A DNA stretch of 35,460 nt, from the NCBI GenBank assembly GCA_016931995.1, contig JAFGDS010000055.1:1-35460 (forward strand). The letters are read 5' to 3'. The translations under genes and the position numbers were made by a program. Shown here one piece after another: positions 16,675-24,105 of this stretch. The DNA is from Pirellulales bacterium. Lineage in GTDB: Bacteria; Planctomycetota; Planctomycetia; Pirellulales; Thermoguttaceae. Position 1 is the stretch's first letter; every line of letters begins with the position of its first letter. The notes under the pieces are model-generated. The model was not told the DNA's origin and ran no database searches. It saw only the letters and a list, made by a program, of their open reading frames with translations.

Positions 16675-16857
16675 GAGTCGACTCCGACGAGGCTGGCCGA
16701 GGGCATGGTCGCCGATCCGGACAAGCAGCGGGAGTACTTCCACGCATTGCGGGCGGAGGCGGCGCGGCTGACCCATCTGGTGGAAAACGTGCTGGCGTTT
16801 GCCCGGCTCGACTTCGACCAGCGCGCCGGCGAAGGCGCCTGCTTCGTGCTGACGCTG
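16675..16857 (+). pseudogene. relic of a sensor histidine kinase
   Basis: Sixty-one codons read as the second helix of a histidine-kinase dimerisation domain (LAEGMVADPDKQREYFHALR, then AEAARLTHLVENVLAFARLD). They are joined directly to a segment like the last strand of the HATPase domain (GEGACFVLTL). The phosphoacceptor His helix and the ATP-binding N, G1 and G2 boxes are missing, so most of the gene has been deleted from both the front and the middle. The remaining frame is still open. It lies at the left boundary of the phage-like module. Confidence 0.6.
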
Positions 16858-16935
16858 ACGGCGGCCCCGACCCCTTTTCCCAAAGGGAGAGGGGAGAGTC
16901 TGAACCGCGGCGCACTTTGATTGCATGGCGCACAG

Positions 16936-16960
16936 GCACTGGCGGAGCCAGTGGCACACA
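16936..16960. repeat. CACTGGC-type palindrome at the end of the portal gene
   Basis: One copy of the CACTGGC-GGA-GCCAGTG palindrome flanked by GGCACACA. It ends ten bases from the portal gene stop codon at 16970-16972 and marks the left edge of the phage-like module. Confidence 0.8.
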
Positions 16961-16969
16961 CGAGGGACG

Positions 16970-18355
16970 TCATTGTTCGCTCAAAAGCCGCCGCTCTTCC
17001 TCGGGGTCGAGCTCGTGGCGCAGGGCCATGGTCTGGCGGGAGAGGACGCCGTTGCGCAGAAGGATCTGGTCCGCTTGGGTCTCCTTGAGGCGGTCGCGCA
17101 CGGCCAGCGTCGGCGGGATCGCTTGGATGGAGACGGATGCCAGGGCCTCGCGCGGCAGCCGGCCGGCGGCCACGGCGTGGGTGAGCACGCGGTCCAGCAG
17201 TTCCAGGTCGTCCTCGATCATGTCGTGCTGCAGCCGGGCGAACATCTTCACGGCGGGTCCCTCGGCCACCATGGTCGAGGCGTAGTTGGCGTTGCTCGCG
17301 TCGCTGGTGAGCATGAATTCCGGCATGACCAACCGCGCGGCGATCGCGCGGAGTTCGGCCTGGAGCACGGCCACGTACCGGCTCACGTCCAGACCGATCG
17401 CCGGGAACTCGTACTCCGTGCCGCCCAGCGCGTCGAGGATCGTGCCGGGGGCGTAGCGGCGAACGTGGCTCGCGCGGCCGGTTCGGGGATCGGCGGCCGT
17501 GGCGTCGGCCTGATGCTGGACGAACTGCTCGATGCTGGCGCGGGTACCGGCGTGGTGTTTTCGGATCAGGGCGATGGCCGATTGGATTTCGGCGACGACG
17601 CTCATGTTGCGAAGGAGTTTTTCCGCCCGGCGGAGGTTTTTGCGGACGGGATAGAAGAGCGGCAGGCCGCGGCGGACGTTGGCGTCGACGTTGGCCTTGC
17701 GGTGCTGAATCTCCGCGGCGTCGACGAGGCGGCCGTCGAGGAAGTAGCCCAGCACGGTTTCGACGTCGTCGGGCTCGGTGAACACGCCGAAACGCGCGGC
17801 CGGGTCGCCGGCCCGCTCGGGCGGCGCGGCCACTTGCGAGGGCTCGACGAACCGCACCCGGGCGACGCCGTCGTCGGCCCCGAAGAGCCGGAGGAAGACC
17901 TCGCCGTCGCGGTCGCGGCGGCGGACGATCTCCTGCTGGCGGTTGTGCCAGCGATTGACGCGGACGAAGTCGTCCAGTAGGGCTTGAACGGCGTCCACCA
18001 TTTCCGCGGAGGGCTGGTGTCCCTTGCGCACGGCGGCGCGGTAGCGGTGGCCGGCGCCGACGATGTAGCTCACGCGGTTCTCGTGGCCGTTGATGGCGAA
18101 CTCGTTTTCGGCGGCCAGGGCGCGGCACTGGGCGCGGATCGCATCGAGCTGCGTCTCGTCGGCCGGCAACGATTCGCTCCCGCCGGGCGAGCCGTCTCGG
18201 CCCAAGAGCCGCCAGCGCGTGCCGTCGTCGTCCAGCAGGGGTTCGGCCGGATCGACGAACGTGTCCCAAAGCTCGTCGAAGGCCTCCATCAGTCGGCGCT
18301 CCCAGCGGGCGGGGCGGCGGGGAGCGTGGTTTTGGCGTTTGGAGGGGGTGGACAT
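16970..18355 (-). CDS. phage portal protein (lambda-type)
   Basis: The product is 461 residues. The ATG at 18355 (MSTPSKRQ) has GAAAGG about 8 bases upstream; the frame is open further but only through AATGACCAA repeats. Portal proteins form the dodecameric ring at one capsid vertex through which DNA is pumped by the terminase. The diagnostic stretch is IQHRKANVDANVRRGLPLFY (about residues 216-235), then PVRKNLRRAEKLLRN and VVAEIQSAIALIRKH. This matches the HxR...RGvP...L...RxL..aE pattern of lambda-family portals. The gene directly follows the large terminase in transcription order, the usual phage arrangement, but nothing phage-like follows it. The prohead protease and capsid expected next are absent. 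Confidence 0.82.
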   Translation of the reverse strand: MSTPSKRQNHAPRRPARWERRLMEAFDELWDTFVDPAEPLLDDDGTRWRLLGRDGSPGGSESLPADETQLDAIRAQCRALAAENEFAINGHENRVSYIVGAGHRYRAAVRKGHQPSAEMVDAVQALLDDFVRVNRWHNRQQEIVRRRDRDGEVFLRLFGADDGVARVRFVEPSQVAAPPERAGDPAARFGVFTEPDDVETVLGYFLDGRLVDAAEIQHRKANVDANVRRGLPLFYPVRKNLRRAEKLLRNMSVVAEIQSAIALIRKHHAGTRASIEQFVQHQADATAADPRTGRASHVRRYAPGTILDALGGTEYEFPAIGLDVSRYVAVLQAELRAIAARLVMPEFMLTSDASNANYASTMVAEGPAVKMFARLQHDMIEDDLELLDRVLTHAVAAGRLPREALASVSIQAIPPTLAVRDRLKETQADQILLRNGVLSRQTMALRHELDPEEERRLLSEQ

Positions 18356-18394
18356 GGTGGGGGCCTTTCGTGTTGGTGGCGTGAACGGTGAAAT

Positions 18395-18567
18395 CACAAT
18401 GACCAAGTCCCAATGACCAAAGAAGGACCAATGTCTTAATGACCAAAGAAGGACCAATGTCTTAATGACCAAAGGACGAGGCCACACTTCTCGGCGATGG
18501 AATACCTCCCTTGAGCATTAGTGCTTTGGACATTCCTTGGTCATTGTGGTTTGGTCATTGGTCATTC
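18395..18567. repeat. inverted pair of AATGACCAA short-period arrays
   Basis: The left half (about 18395-18478) is a run of AATGACCAA-like units including two near-identical copies of AAAGAAGGACCAATGTCTTA. The right half (about 18513-18567) reads in the opposite sense (TTGGTCATT units). Transcribed, the two halves can pair into a long imperfect hairpin. The right end touches the TGA of the large terminase gene at 18570. No gene is supported here. Confidence 0.8.
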
Positions 18568-18569
18568 AT

Positions 18570-20192
18570 TCACCCCACGGCGAGCCGCTGACCGAGGCCG
18601 TCGTCGATGGGCAAGCGGGTGATTTCCAGGGCCAGACGCAGGGCCATTTCGGCGGCATCGGGGCCGTCGTCGTGGTCGGCCAGGGGGAATTCGCGAAGCT
18701 GTTCGACCAGAAGCCGCGTGGAGGGCGAATCGCTCTTGAACCGCACGCGGCCTTGGGCAAGATACGGCCCCAGCCGGCGGATCCGGACGTGTTTGTGGAC
18801 GTGGTTGTCGATCATCCACGGGTGGACGCCCAGGAGGTCCCGCCGGCGGAACGCGTCGTGGAACTGGCCGGCCAGAAGCTCCTGGAACTGATTGGCTTCA
18901 ACCCCGAAGGCGTCGGGCCGGAAGCGGCGGTAGAACTCCACTCCGGCGGCGACCATTTCGGGCGTACCCCGTCGGGCCAGGTCCGCTTCGAAGTGCAGGA
19001 TCCCCTGCCGGTCCACCCCCAGCGCCACCAGGGCGGAGAAGTCGCCCCGCCGCGCGTCCGCGCCCTTGCTTGGGTCCAGGGCCAGCGTTTTCACCTGTAA
19101 GTGCTCGGGCCACTGGTCAAACCAAACGGTTTCGTCGAAGTACGATTCGGGCCATTCGCACTCGTCGGGGTCGATCGGTTCGTTCTGCTTTTCGCGGGCG
19201 AAGGCGGTCGTGCCGCTTTCGGCTCTCATGCACATCAGCGCGTACAGGTTCTCCGCTTCGGGCCAGAGCACGACCGCGCCGGCGTGCATGGCCTGGCGGT
19301 TGCGCACGTAGAACGCGCGGGCGTCCTCGACCGCGCGGGGATTGCCCGGATCGGCATAGAGCGCGCCCCACGCCTGCCAGAGCGTTTCATTGACCGGCCA
19401 GCGTGGGATCGAGCGGAAGACGCGGGAGATCCAGCCGGGCGTGCGGGCAAGCTCCATGGCCAGGGCGTCGCGGTGCAGGGCGGTGGCCAGGTTGACGACG
19501 TTCGTCTCGGGGGTGCCGGCCTTCAGGAGCGTGCCGTGGAACCATTCCCGGGCCCTTTGCCGGGCAAGCCGCGAGTGGATGTGCCGATCGTTCTGCAGGT
19601 CGTCGCAGATAATGAGCGAAGGCCGCCGGGCGCCGCGGCGCCGCCCGCGGACGGCCTGGCCCGTGCCAAACGCCTCGATCGTCGCGCCGTTACCCAGCAC
19701 GATGCCCCCACGGCGCCACGTGCGCCCACGGCCGACCGCCTCGGGATAGTCGGCCGCGAGGCGCGGGTTGTCGGCCAACTCGGTCTTGACGTTTTCCAGA
19801 TGCGCTCGGGCTTGATCTTGCGTGTCGGAGACGATCCAGATGTACGGTTCGCGGGCTTCGACGGCGGCGCGGAGCGGAAAGGCGAGCGCGGCCAGCGTCG
19901 ATTTGGCGCTGCCGCGCGGGCCGAGCACGTTGAGCTTCACGCCCGCGTCACGGGGCATCCGGTCGAGATGATGGGCCAGCCAGCGGTGCATTGCCGAGGC
20001 GGGGCGGGAGAAATGGTCTGGAAGGTAATGACGCCCCCACGAGAGAAGATCGCGGCAGCCGCCGCACACCCGCAGCCGGCGGCGGACGCAGGCGTGCCGC
20101 TGGGCCAACTCGGCGTAAACCATTGCCGCGAGACTGCCCACCTGCACGGAACTCAACTCACATTCGGCGAAATCCACGTCAATTTTCGGCAT
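18570..20192 (-). CDS. phage terminase large subunit
   Basis: The product is 540 residues. It is the ATPase-nuclease motor that cuts and packages phage DNA. Visible motifs are a Walker A-type GPRGSAKST (91-99), Walker B LIICDD (193-198), and the C-terminal RNase-H-like nuclease with D373 (LALDPSKG), GDFSALVALG, E432 (GVEANQ) and the DHDDGPDAAEMA block (507-518). All three nuclease acidic positions appear to be present, so the protein may be active. N-terminal C35, C43 and C46 could form a small metal site. The ATG overlaps the end of the small terminase-like gene by 14 bases, indicating translational coupling. Confidence 0.93.
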   Translation of the reverse strand: MPKIDVDFAECELSSVQVGSLAAMVYAELAQRHACVRRRLRVCGGCRDLLSWGRHYLPDHFSRPASAMHRWLAHHLDRMPRDAGVKLNVLGPRGSAKSTLAALAFPLRAAVEAREPYIWIVSDTQDQARAHLENVKTELADNPRLAADYPEAVGRGRTWRRGGIVLGNGATIEAFGTGQAVRGRRRGARRPSLIICDDLQNDRHIHSRLARQRAREWFHGTLLKAGTPETNVVNLATALHRDALAMELARTPGWISRVFRSIPRWPVNETLWQAWGALYADPGNPRAVEDARAFYVRNRQAMHAGAVVLWPEAENLYALMCMRAESGTTAFAREKQNEPIDPDECEWPESYFDETVWFDQWPEHLQVKTLALDPSKGADARRGDFSALVALGVDRQGILHFEADLARRGTPEMVAAGVEFYRRFRPDAFGVEANQFQELLAGQFHDAFRRRDLLGVHPWMIDNHVHKHVRIRRLGPYLAQGRVRFKSDSPSTRLLVEQLREFPLADHDDGPDAAEMALRLALEITRLPIDDGLGQRLAVG

Positions 20193-20676
20193 CGTCGGGC
20201 TCCTGCTCTTCGACCTCGGGAGGTTCTTCCACCAGGGGCGACCGGAGCTTCGTGGTCAGATTGCGAAACTGCCGCAGCACGGCCTTGCGGTACTTGGGCA
20301 CGGGGACCTCCTCGGAGACGATCTGGGCGAAGCGGTTCAGGAGGGCCCGGATCTGGTCGATCGAGATGGCCCCCGCCCGGCCGGAGCCGTAGCGGCTTGG
20401 GTGGCACCGCTCCAGCGCCCAGGCGGCGGCCCGCCAGTACTTCGGCTCCATGGCCGCCTGGCGGATGTGCTGCATGAGGGTGATTTCAGAGGCTTGCTCG
20501 GCACGGTCGATTTGGGCGGCGAATTCCGGGTCGCGCCGGGCGGTGTAGCCGATCGTGCTCGGCGCGCAGCCGACGTACAACGCGGCGGTCCGCCGGCTGC
20601 AGCCGACCGACAAGATCGCCAGGATCTCCCGCTTCTTGAATGCGTCCAGCACCGGACGCCTGCCGCATTGGGCCAC
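20179..20676 (-). CDS. small terminase-like DNA-binding protein
   Basis: The product is 165 residues. Residues about 14-52 form a helix-turn-helix (KKREILAILSVGCSRRTAAL, then VGCAPSTIGYTARRDPEF) like that of many small terminase subunits, which recognise the packaging site. A helical middle (ITLMQHIRQAAMEPKYWRAA) and an acidic C-terminal tail follow. The GTG at 20676 is chosen because GAGGAG lies seven bases upstream. The 14-base overlap with the large terminase gene supports the role. The alternative is a general phage transcription regulator. Confidence 0.72.
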   Translation of the reverse strand: MAQCGRRPVLDAFKKREILAILSVGCSRRTAALYVGCAPSTIGYTARRDPEFAAQIDRAEQASEITLMQHIRQAAMEPKYWRAAAWALERCHPSRYGSGRAGAISIDQIRALLNRFAQIVSEEVPVPKYRKAVLRQFRNLTTKLRSPLVEEPPEVEEQEPDDAEN

Positions 20677-20701
20677 GGGGGGCTCCTCATGTCAAATGAC
20701 G

Positions 20702-20818
20702 AATGACGAAATCAGAATGACGAAGGAAGGACGAAGCACGAATGACGAAGGAATGCTCAAGGACCAAGCACCAATGACCAAGGATGTTCCAATCCCTAAT
20801 CCCCAATCCCTAATCCCT
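20702..20818. repeat. direct repeat copy 1 (AATGACGAA array with CCCTAATCCC tail)
   Basis: About 117 bases: AATGACGAA-type units, then GGAATGCTCAAGGACCAAGC, then a tail of CCCTAATCCC units. A closely matching copy is at 22029-22138 in the same orientation. The two bracket the ABC-GNAT gene, whose stop codon (TAG at 20810) lies inside this copy. Confidence 0.85.
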
Positions 20819-22018
20819 CCCTCCCACGTACTCGAACGACACGACGGCGCGGCCGGGGGAGCCGCGGTAGTTGTGGATGAATCGCCGGGTGTTTTGCGAA
20901 CCGGTCTTACGGACGCCGATGGCCCGCCAATCGGGCGAGCGACGGCAGTGGGCCAACAAGGCGGGGTGGCTGGCCGTGACGTTCACGCGCTTGCCCGCAT
21001 CGCGGTACATTTGGGCGATCGTTTCGAGCACGCGCATGCCGATGCCGACGCCCTGGAAGTCGGGGAGCGTCACGATCCGGCTCACACGCCAGCGTCCGCG
21101 GCGGCCAATGAGCGATACCATCGCGCAGAAGGCCACCGGCGCGTCGTTCCACACGGTCAGGTAGCACTGCGCGCCGGTGCTCAGCGAGCCGGCTAGATAG
21201 TGATGACGCGCAAAGCGGGCCCACGCGTTTCGGCCGCAACGGTAGATTTCCAATCGGATGGGCGGTCGCCAAAGACGCCTCCTTGTGAACCGTCCCGTGG
21301 CCACGTCGAGCACCCAATCGGGCGCGAGCCACTCGGTCACGTCGTAGTGGCACGTCACGGCCACGAACTGGCAGGGGATCCGGCCCGAACGAATCGCCCT
21401 GGCCACCGCCGCCGACCCGACCCGCGCCACCGTCCGATCGACCACGCTGGTGAATTCGTCGAAGGCGACCAGGGGGACGAGGACGGAAGTGGGAGGTCGG
21501 AGGTCGGAGGTTGGAACGCGGCGGTCGGAATGTGTCGGCTGATCCGACCCCCCAATTCCGACTTCCGACTTGTCGTTTCCGACTTCCGACTTCCGACCTC
21601 CGACCTCCGTCGCTTCGGCCAGCGCTCGGGCCAGATCGCAGCGGAACCGTTCGCCGCCGGAGAGGACGTGGTACGGCTTGATCCAGCTCGGGGGCGAGCT
21701 GAAGCCCACGGCGGTCAAGAGGCCCGTGATCTGCTTGATCGGCAGGTCTCCGAGGCAGTCAATCACGGCGCGGTCTTCGGGCCAGGATTGCCGCTCGACC
21801 AGCCGCGGGCCGAAGAGCTTCCGCGCGAGCGTGCTCTTGCCGCTGCCCGACGGACCGACGACGAGACCGATCTGCCACGGCTCGTCCAACTCGGGCATTT
21901 CGACGCAAAAGCGCTCGGTGGCTCGCTCCTGGATCGGCACGTCGAACAATCCGGCGACCTGGCGGACGCGGAACGAGTCGAACACGGGGCAGGAGACAGT
22001 GGTTTCGAGGGTTCGCAT
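20810..22018 (-). CDS. ABC-type ATPase fused to a GNAT acetyltransferase (Mom-like?)
   Basis: The product is 402 residues. The N-terminal ABC ATPase has Walker [10 protein letters not shown] (55-63), signature LSGGERFR (119-126), Walker B LVAFDEF (183-189, E188 catalytic) and H224 (switch histidine). The C-terminal half (about 255-402) is a GNAT fold with HHYLAGSL (272-279) and the acetyl-CoA loop [11 protein letters not shown] (317-327). There is no membrane domain, so it is not a transporter. Phage Mu Mom, which modifies adenine in DNA, is a GNAT-fold protein; similarity of the HYL and FQGVGIG segments makes a DNA-modification role a reasonable guess only. Residues about 137-179 are translated repeat DNA inserted between signature and Walker B. 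The last codons and the stop also come from repeat DNA. The start ATG at 22018 lacks a clear ribosome binding site. Confidence 0.8.
   Translation of the reverse strand: MRTLETTVSCPVFDSFRVRQVAGLFDVPIQERATERFCVEMPELDEPWQIGLVVGPSGSGKSTLARKLFGPRLVERQSWPEDRAVIDCLGDLPIKQITGLLTAVGFSSPPSWIKPYHVLSGGERFRCDLARALAEATEVGGRKSEVGNDKSEVGIGGSDQPTHSDRRVPTSDLRPPTSVLVPLVAFDEFTSVVDRTVARVGSAAVARAIRSGRIPCQFVAVTCHYDVTEWLAPDWVLDVATGRFTRRRLWRPPIRLEIYRCGRNAWARFARHHYLAGSLSTGAQCYLTVWNDAPVAFCAMVSLIGRRGRWRVSRIVTLPDFQGVGIGMRVLETIAQMYRDAGKRVNVTASHPALLAHCRRSPDWRAIGVRKTGSQNTRRFIHNYRGSPGRAVVSFEYVGGRD
21485..21610. repeat. GGAGGTCGG / CCGACTTCC repeats inside the ABC-GNAT gene
   Basis: Short-period units GGAGGTCGGAGGTCGG (about 21491-21510) and their inverse CCGACTTCCGACTTCCGACC (about 21560-21610) form an inverted pair within the coding region. 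Translated in frame they give [11 protein letters not shown] and [10 protein letters not shown], which are unlike the conserved ATPase around them. Confidence 0.8.
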
Positions 22019-22028
22019 CGCGGGGAGG

Positions 22029-22138
22029 AATGACGAAGCCAGAATGACGAAGGAAGCCCAAAGCACGAATGACGAAGGAATGTTCAAGGACCAAGCACTA
22101 ATGACCAGGAACTCCCCAATCCCCAATCCCTAATCCCT
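22029..22138. repeat. direct repeat copy 2 (AATGACGAA array with CCCTAATCCC tail)
   Basis: About 110 bases, matching 20702-20818 almost throughout (GCACGAATGACGAAGGAATG, then CAAGGACCAAGCA, then CCCCAATCCCTAATCCCT). It lies between the start of the ABC-GNAT gene and the stop of the ParB-like gene at 22146. Confidence 0.85.
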
Positions 22139-22145
22139 TTCCCCC

Positions 22146-22703
22146 TCACAGCGTCAACAGCCGGCAGGCGAGTCCTTCGGCGGTGAAGCGATCAAACAAC
22201 GCGCGCTGTTGGCTTTCGTCGTCGCATTCAATCACCACCTGGAAGCTTTCGGGCACATCGATCTCGGGGGGCAGCGGGTAAGGGGCCAGGGGCGGGATCG
22301 GGGGCTCGGACAGGAGGTTGTCGAGGACGCGCCGGGCGGCGTCGTTGTGAATCTCGAGATTCGCCGCCAGATCGGCCAGCACGTCGCGATCGGTCCCGGC
22401 CAACGCGGCAAGCGGATCCAAGAGGGCCAGCAGCTTGGCGGCTTCCTGGTCGTCCAGGTCGAGCACCAACACGGGCACGTCGGCCTCGGGCGTGGTCTCG
22501 GCGCGAAGGTGGCCGTCGATCAGTTCGAGCGACCCGTCGGGCAACTCGCGGGCCAACAGGGCGTCGGCGTAGCCGATCTCGGCCAAGAGACCCCGCAGGG
22601 CGTCGCGTTGGCCCGGCGGGTGCGTCCGCCAGTTTCTCGGATGCGGGCGAAGCGTCGCCGCCTTGACGCGGCGGAGTTCCTTGATGCGGTCGCGGATGTT
22701 CAT
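22146..22703 (-). CDS. ParB-like (ParB/Srx fold) protein
   Basis: The product is 185 residues. The first 75 residues carry the ParB-like nuclease domain pattern: VKAATLRPHPRNWRTH, then GYADALLARELPDG and LIDGHLRAET (61-70), where the GHLRAE box corresponds to the nucleotide/phosphate loop of the fold. Phages often encode such proteins beside terminase or DNA-modification genes, where members act as nucleases, CTPases or DNA-binding partners. The second half (about 85-185) is helical then beta and is not recognised; it ends in a possible small domain (FQVVIECDDESQQRALFDRF). The start has only a weak ribosome binding site. Position next to the ABC-GNAT gene suggests a shared function. Confidence 0.78.
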   Translation of the reverse strand: MNIRDRIKELRRVKAATLRPHPRNWRTHPPGQRDALRGLLAEIGYADALLARELPDGSLELIDGHLRAETTPEADVPVLVLDLDDQEAAKLLALLDPLAALAGTDRDVLADLAANLEIHNDAARRVLDNLLSEPPIPPLAPYPLPPEIDVPESFQVVIECDDESQQRALFDRFTAEGLACRLLTL

Positions 22704-22729
22704 TGCGGCTGTTCCGGGGTTGCATGTTG

Positions 22730-22797
22730 GATGTAGGAGGCGACTCCTGTCGCCGATGGCTCGGATTGCGGTCGGCGACGGGAGTCGCCTCCTACAG
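22730..22797. repeat. palindromic repeat (GGCGACTCC / GGAGTCGCC)
   Basis: The inverted repeat has arms TAGGAGGCGACTCCTGTCGC and GGCGACGGGAGTCGCCTCCT about 15 bases apart. The right arm matches 691-716 near the left end of the window. It fills the gap between the ParB-like gene and the stop of the small membrane protein gene at 22809. Confidence 0.85.
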
Positions 22798-22808
22798 TTT
22801 GGGGCGTC

Positions 22809-23066
22809 TCACCCCATCAGGTCCCTGAGTCGCTCCCCGATCTGCGCGATCTCGACGTTGTGGGTTTCGAGCTTGGCCTCGTGCTGGGCGTGGACGGCCC
22901 AGAGGCGGTCGTGGATTTCGGACGTCTTATCCACCTTCCTGCAAAGCGCGGTCACCTGGCTGGCCAGCACGGCCAGCTTGGCGTGGACCATGAACATCCA
23001 CGGCCCCAGCGCCAGCACGCCGGAGACGCAGACGCCCACGAGGAGGCTCCATTCGGAGACGGACAT
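22809..23066 (-). CDS. small membrane/coiled-coil protein of the phage module
   Basis: The product is 85 residues. One hydrophobic helix (about 6-28, WSLLVGVCVSGVLALGPWMF) is followed by a long amphipathic coiled-coil (LAVLASQVTALCRKVDKTSE, then HEAKLETHNVEIAQIGERL). GGAG lies about 14 bases before the ATG. Many phages carry a small single-helix protein of this shape (holin-like, or an Rz-like spanin component), but no specific motif supports either. The family is not recognised. Confidence 0.65.
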   Translation of the reverse strand: MSVSEWSLLVGVCVSGVLALGPWMFMVHAKLAVLASQVTALCRKVDKTSEIHDRLWAVHAQHEAKLETHNVEIAQIGERLRDLMG

Positions 23067-23112
23067 GGTCGCGCATCTCCATTACGGTGGCGGGTGTATC
23101 TTGTGGGAAAGC

Positions 23113-23235
23113 TCCAATGACCAAGTTACAATGACCAATGACCAAGGAATGCGCCAAGCACCAATGATTTGTCATTGCGTCCTTGGCACTTCTTTGGTCA
23201 TTGGTGCTTGGTCATTGGTCCTTACTCATTACTCT
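23113..23235. repeat. inverted pair of AATGACCAA / TTGGTCATT arrays
   Basis: The left half holds AATGACCAATGACCAAGG; the right half holds TTGGTCATTGGTGCTTGGTC and TTACTCATTACTC. The right end contains the TAA stop of the next minus-strand gene (23229-23231), so that gene's stop codon comes from the repeat. Confidence 0.8.
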
Positions 23236-23900
23236 TTCGTTATGGCCACCGACCGTTCCCGGTTCGGGCTGGCCGCGACGCCTTGGGGCTCCTCGGAGGG
23301 GCGGACGCCGTGGACGATGGGCACGCGCTTCGCGTCGCCGCCGAAGCTGGCGCACATGTCCCACATCTCGCAGAGCGACCCGTAGAGCATCAGCGACTCG
23401 CGCGGCGTGATCCGGTACGTGGCGAACCGGCTATCCAGCCGCGTGGCCTCGACGATGTGCTGGTCCAGGGCGGTGACGAACATCCGCGCGTCGACGTTGC
23501 GCAGGTCGATCGCCTCAAGAGCCGGGATGTTCGGGTCCGTGCCGTCGAGCTTGTAGGGCAGGTCGAACTCGCGGCCGGTGGGCCGGGCCACCTCGTCGCC
23601 CGCCGGACTTTGCGCGTTCACGTCGTCCGGCAACGTCACGCTCAAATCCTTCGCCCGATCGACGAGCGTTTGGATGTCCACGTTCTGCGGGTTGTGGGTG
23701 ATCTTGCGGCGCAAGAGGTCCAGCCGCAGCAGGTGCTCCATGATGAACTGGTTGGTGGCCGTGTCCCAGCCGCTCTGGACGCCGAACTCGCCGTCCTGGA
23801 GGATCTGGCCGCGGAATGTCAGCGCGTGGCCCACGTACGTGTGGACCGACCGGTTGCGGAACCGCGTGATCGCGTCTTGGAAGGTGTCGATGCCTGGCAT
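23229..23900 (-). CDS. unrecognised 223-residue protein of the phage module
   Basis: The ATG at 23900 has AAGGAG nine bases upstream; the frame is open further but only through the CCCCAAAT tandem repeat. The product is soluble, mixed alpha/beta, without signal peptide or membrane segment. Recognisable features are few: MPGIDTFQDAITRFRNRSVH at the start, a stretch rich in Asn/Asp in the middle (DVNAQSPAGDEVARPTGREF), and MLYGSLCEMWDMCASFGGDA near the C-terminus. No family is recognised. In a phage packaging cluster it could be a head-completion or connector-like protein, but the sequence does not show this. Confidence 0.6.
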   Translation of the reverse strand: MPGIDTFQDAITRFRNRSVHTYVGHALTFRGQILQDGEFGVQSGWDTATNQFIMEHLLRLDLLRRKITHNPQNVDIQTLVDRAKDLSVTLPDDVNAQSPAGDEVARPTGREFDLPYKLDGTDPNIPALEAIDLRNVDARMFVTALDQHIVEATRLDSRFATYRITPRESLMLYGSLCEMWDMCASFGGDAKRVPIVHGVRPSEEPQGVAASPNRERSVAITKE

Positions 23901-23932
23901 GAGGGGGCTCCTTGGGGAAAGGGGGGGAAGGG

Positions 23933-23998
23933 GATTTAAGGATTTGGGGATTGAGGGATTTGGGGATTTGGGGATTTGGGGATTTGGGGATTTGGGAC
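23933..23998 (+). repeat. GGGGATTT tandem repeat with G-quadruplex potential
   Basis: Six or more tandem units of GGGGATTT, with a few variants at the left end. At least five tracts of four G separated by ATTT meet the standard G-quadruplex pattern on the plus strand, and the unit resembles ciliate telomere repeats. It lies 33-98 bases upstream of the ATG of the 223-residue protein, on its template strand. Confidence 0.85.
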
Positions 23999-24007
23999 GC
24001 GGGGGGC

Positions 24008-24105
24008 CGCTTGCGGCTTCGCACTTCCGAATTCCGTGCAACGCTCAACGGATTCTCCGCTTCGCTCAGAATGACAGTGCTCCTAATCTCGAAATCCCTA
24101 AATCC
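24008..24105. repeat. mixed repeat fragments before the trypsin-like gene's stop
   Basis: CCGCTTGCGGCTTCGCA (also at 13105-13127), then half of the GAGCGAAGCGAAG element (complement at 24047-24077), then AAATCCCTAAATCCCTA at 24092-24108. The TAG stop of the next gene (24106-24108) is inside the last unit. No gene is supported here. Confidence 0.7.

Larger units (their letters stand above)
16491..16969. other. 479-base gap: kinase relic and palindrome only
   Basis: Apart from the histidine-kinase relic (16675-16857) this gap holds a CTCTCCC-type hairpin at about 16877-16900 (TTTTCCCAAAGGGAGAGG) and one CACTGGC palindrome at 16936-16960. No complete gene is supported. Confidence 0.6.

Noticed and set aside
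18356-18487. Extended N-terminus for the portal protein (hydrophobic, Trp-rich)
   Set aside because: It is a translation of the AATGACCAA array; the internal ATG at 18355 has a ribosome binding site.
21200-22033. 277-codon plus-strand frame over the ABC-GNAT gene
   Set aside because: The minus strand encodes clear Walker, signature and GNAT motifs; the plus frame has none.
23933-23998. Possible CRISPR array
   Set aside because: The units are eight bases with no spacers.
23912-24041. Longer N-terminus (repeated Pro-Lys-Ser-Pro-Asn) for the 223-residue protein
   Set aside because: It is encoded by the GGGGATTT tandem repeat; the ATG at 23900 has AAGGAG at the right distance.
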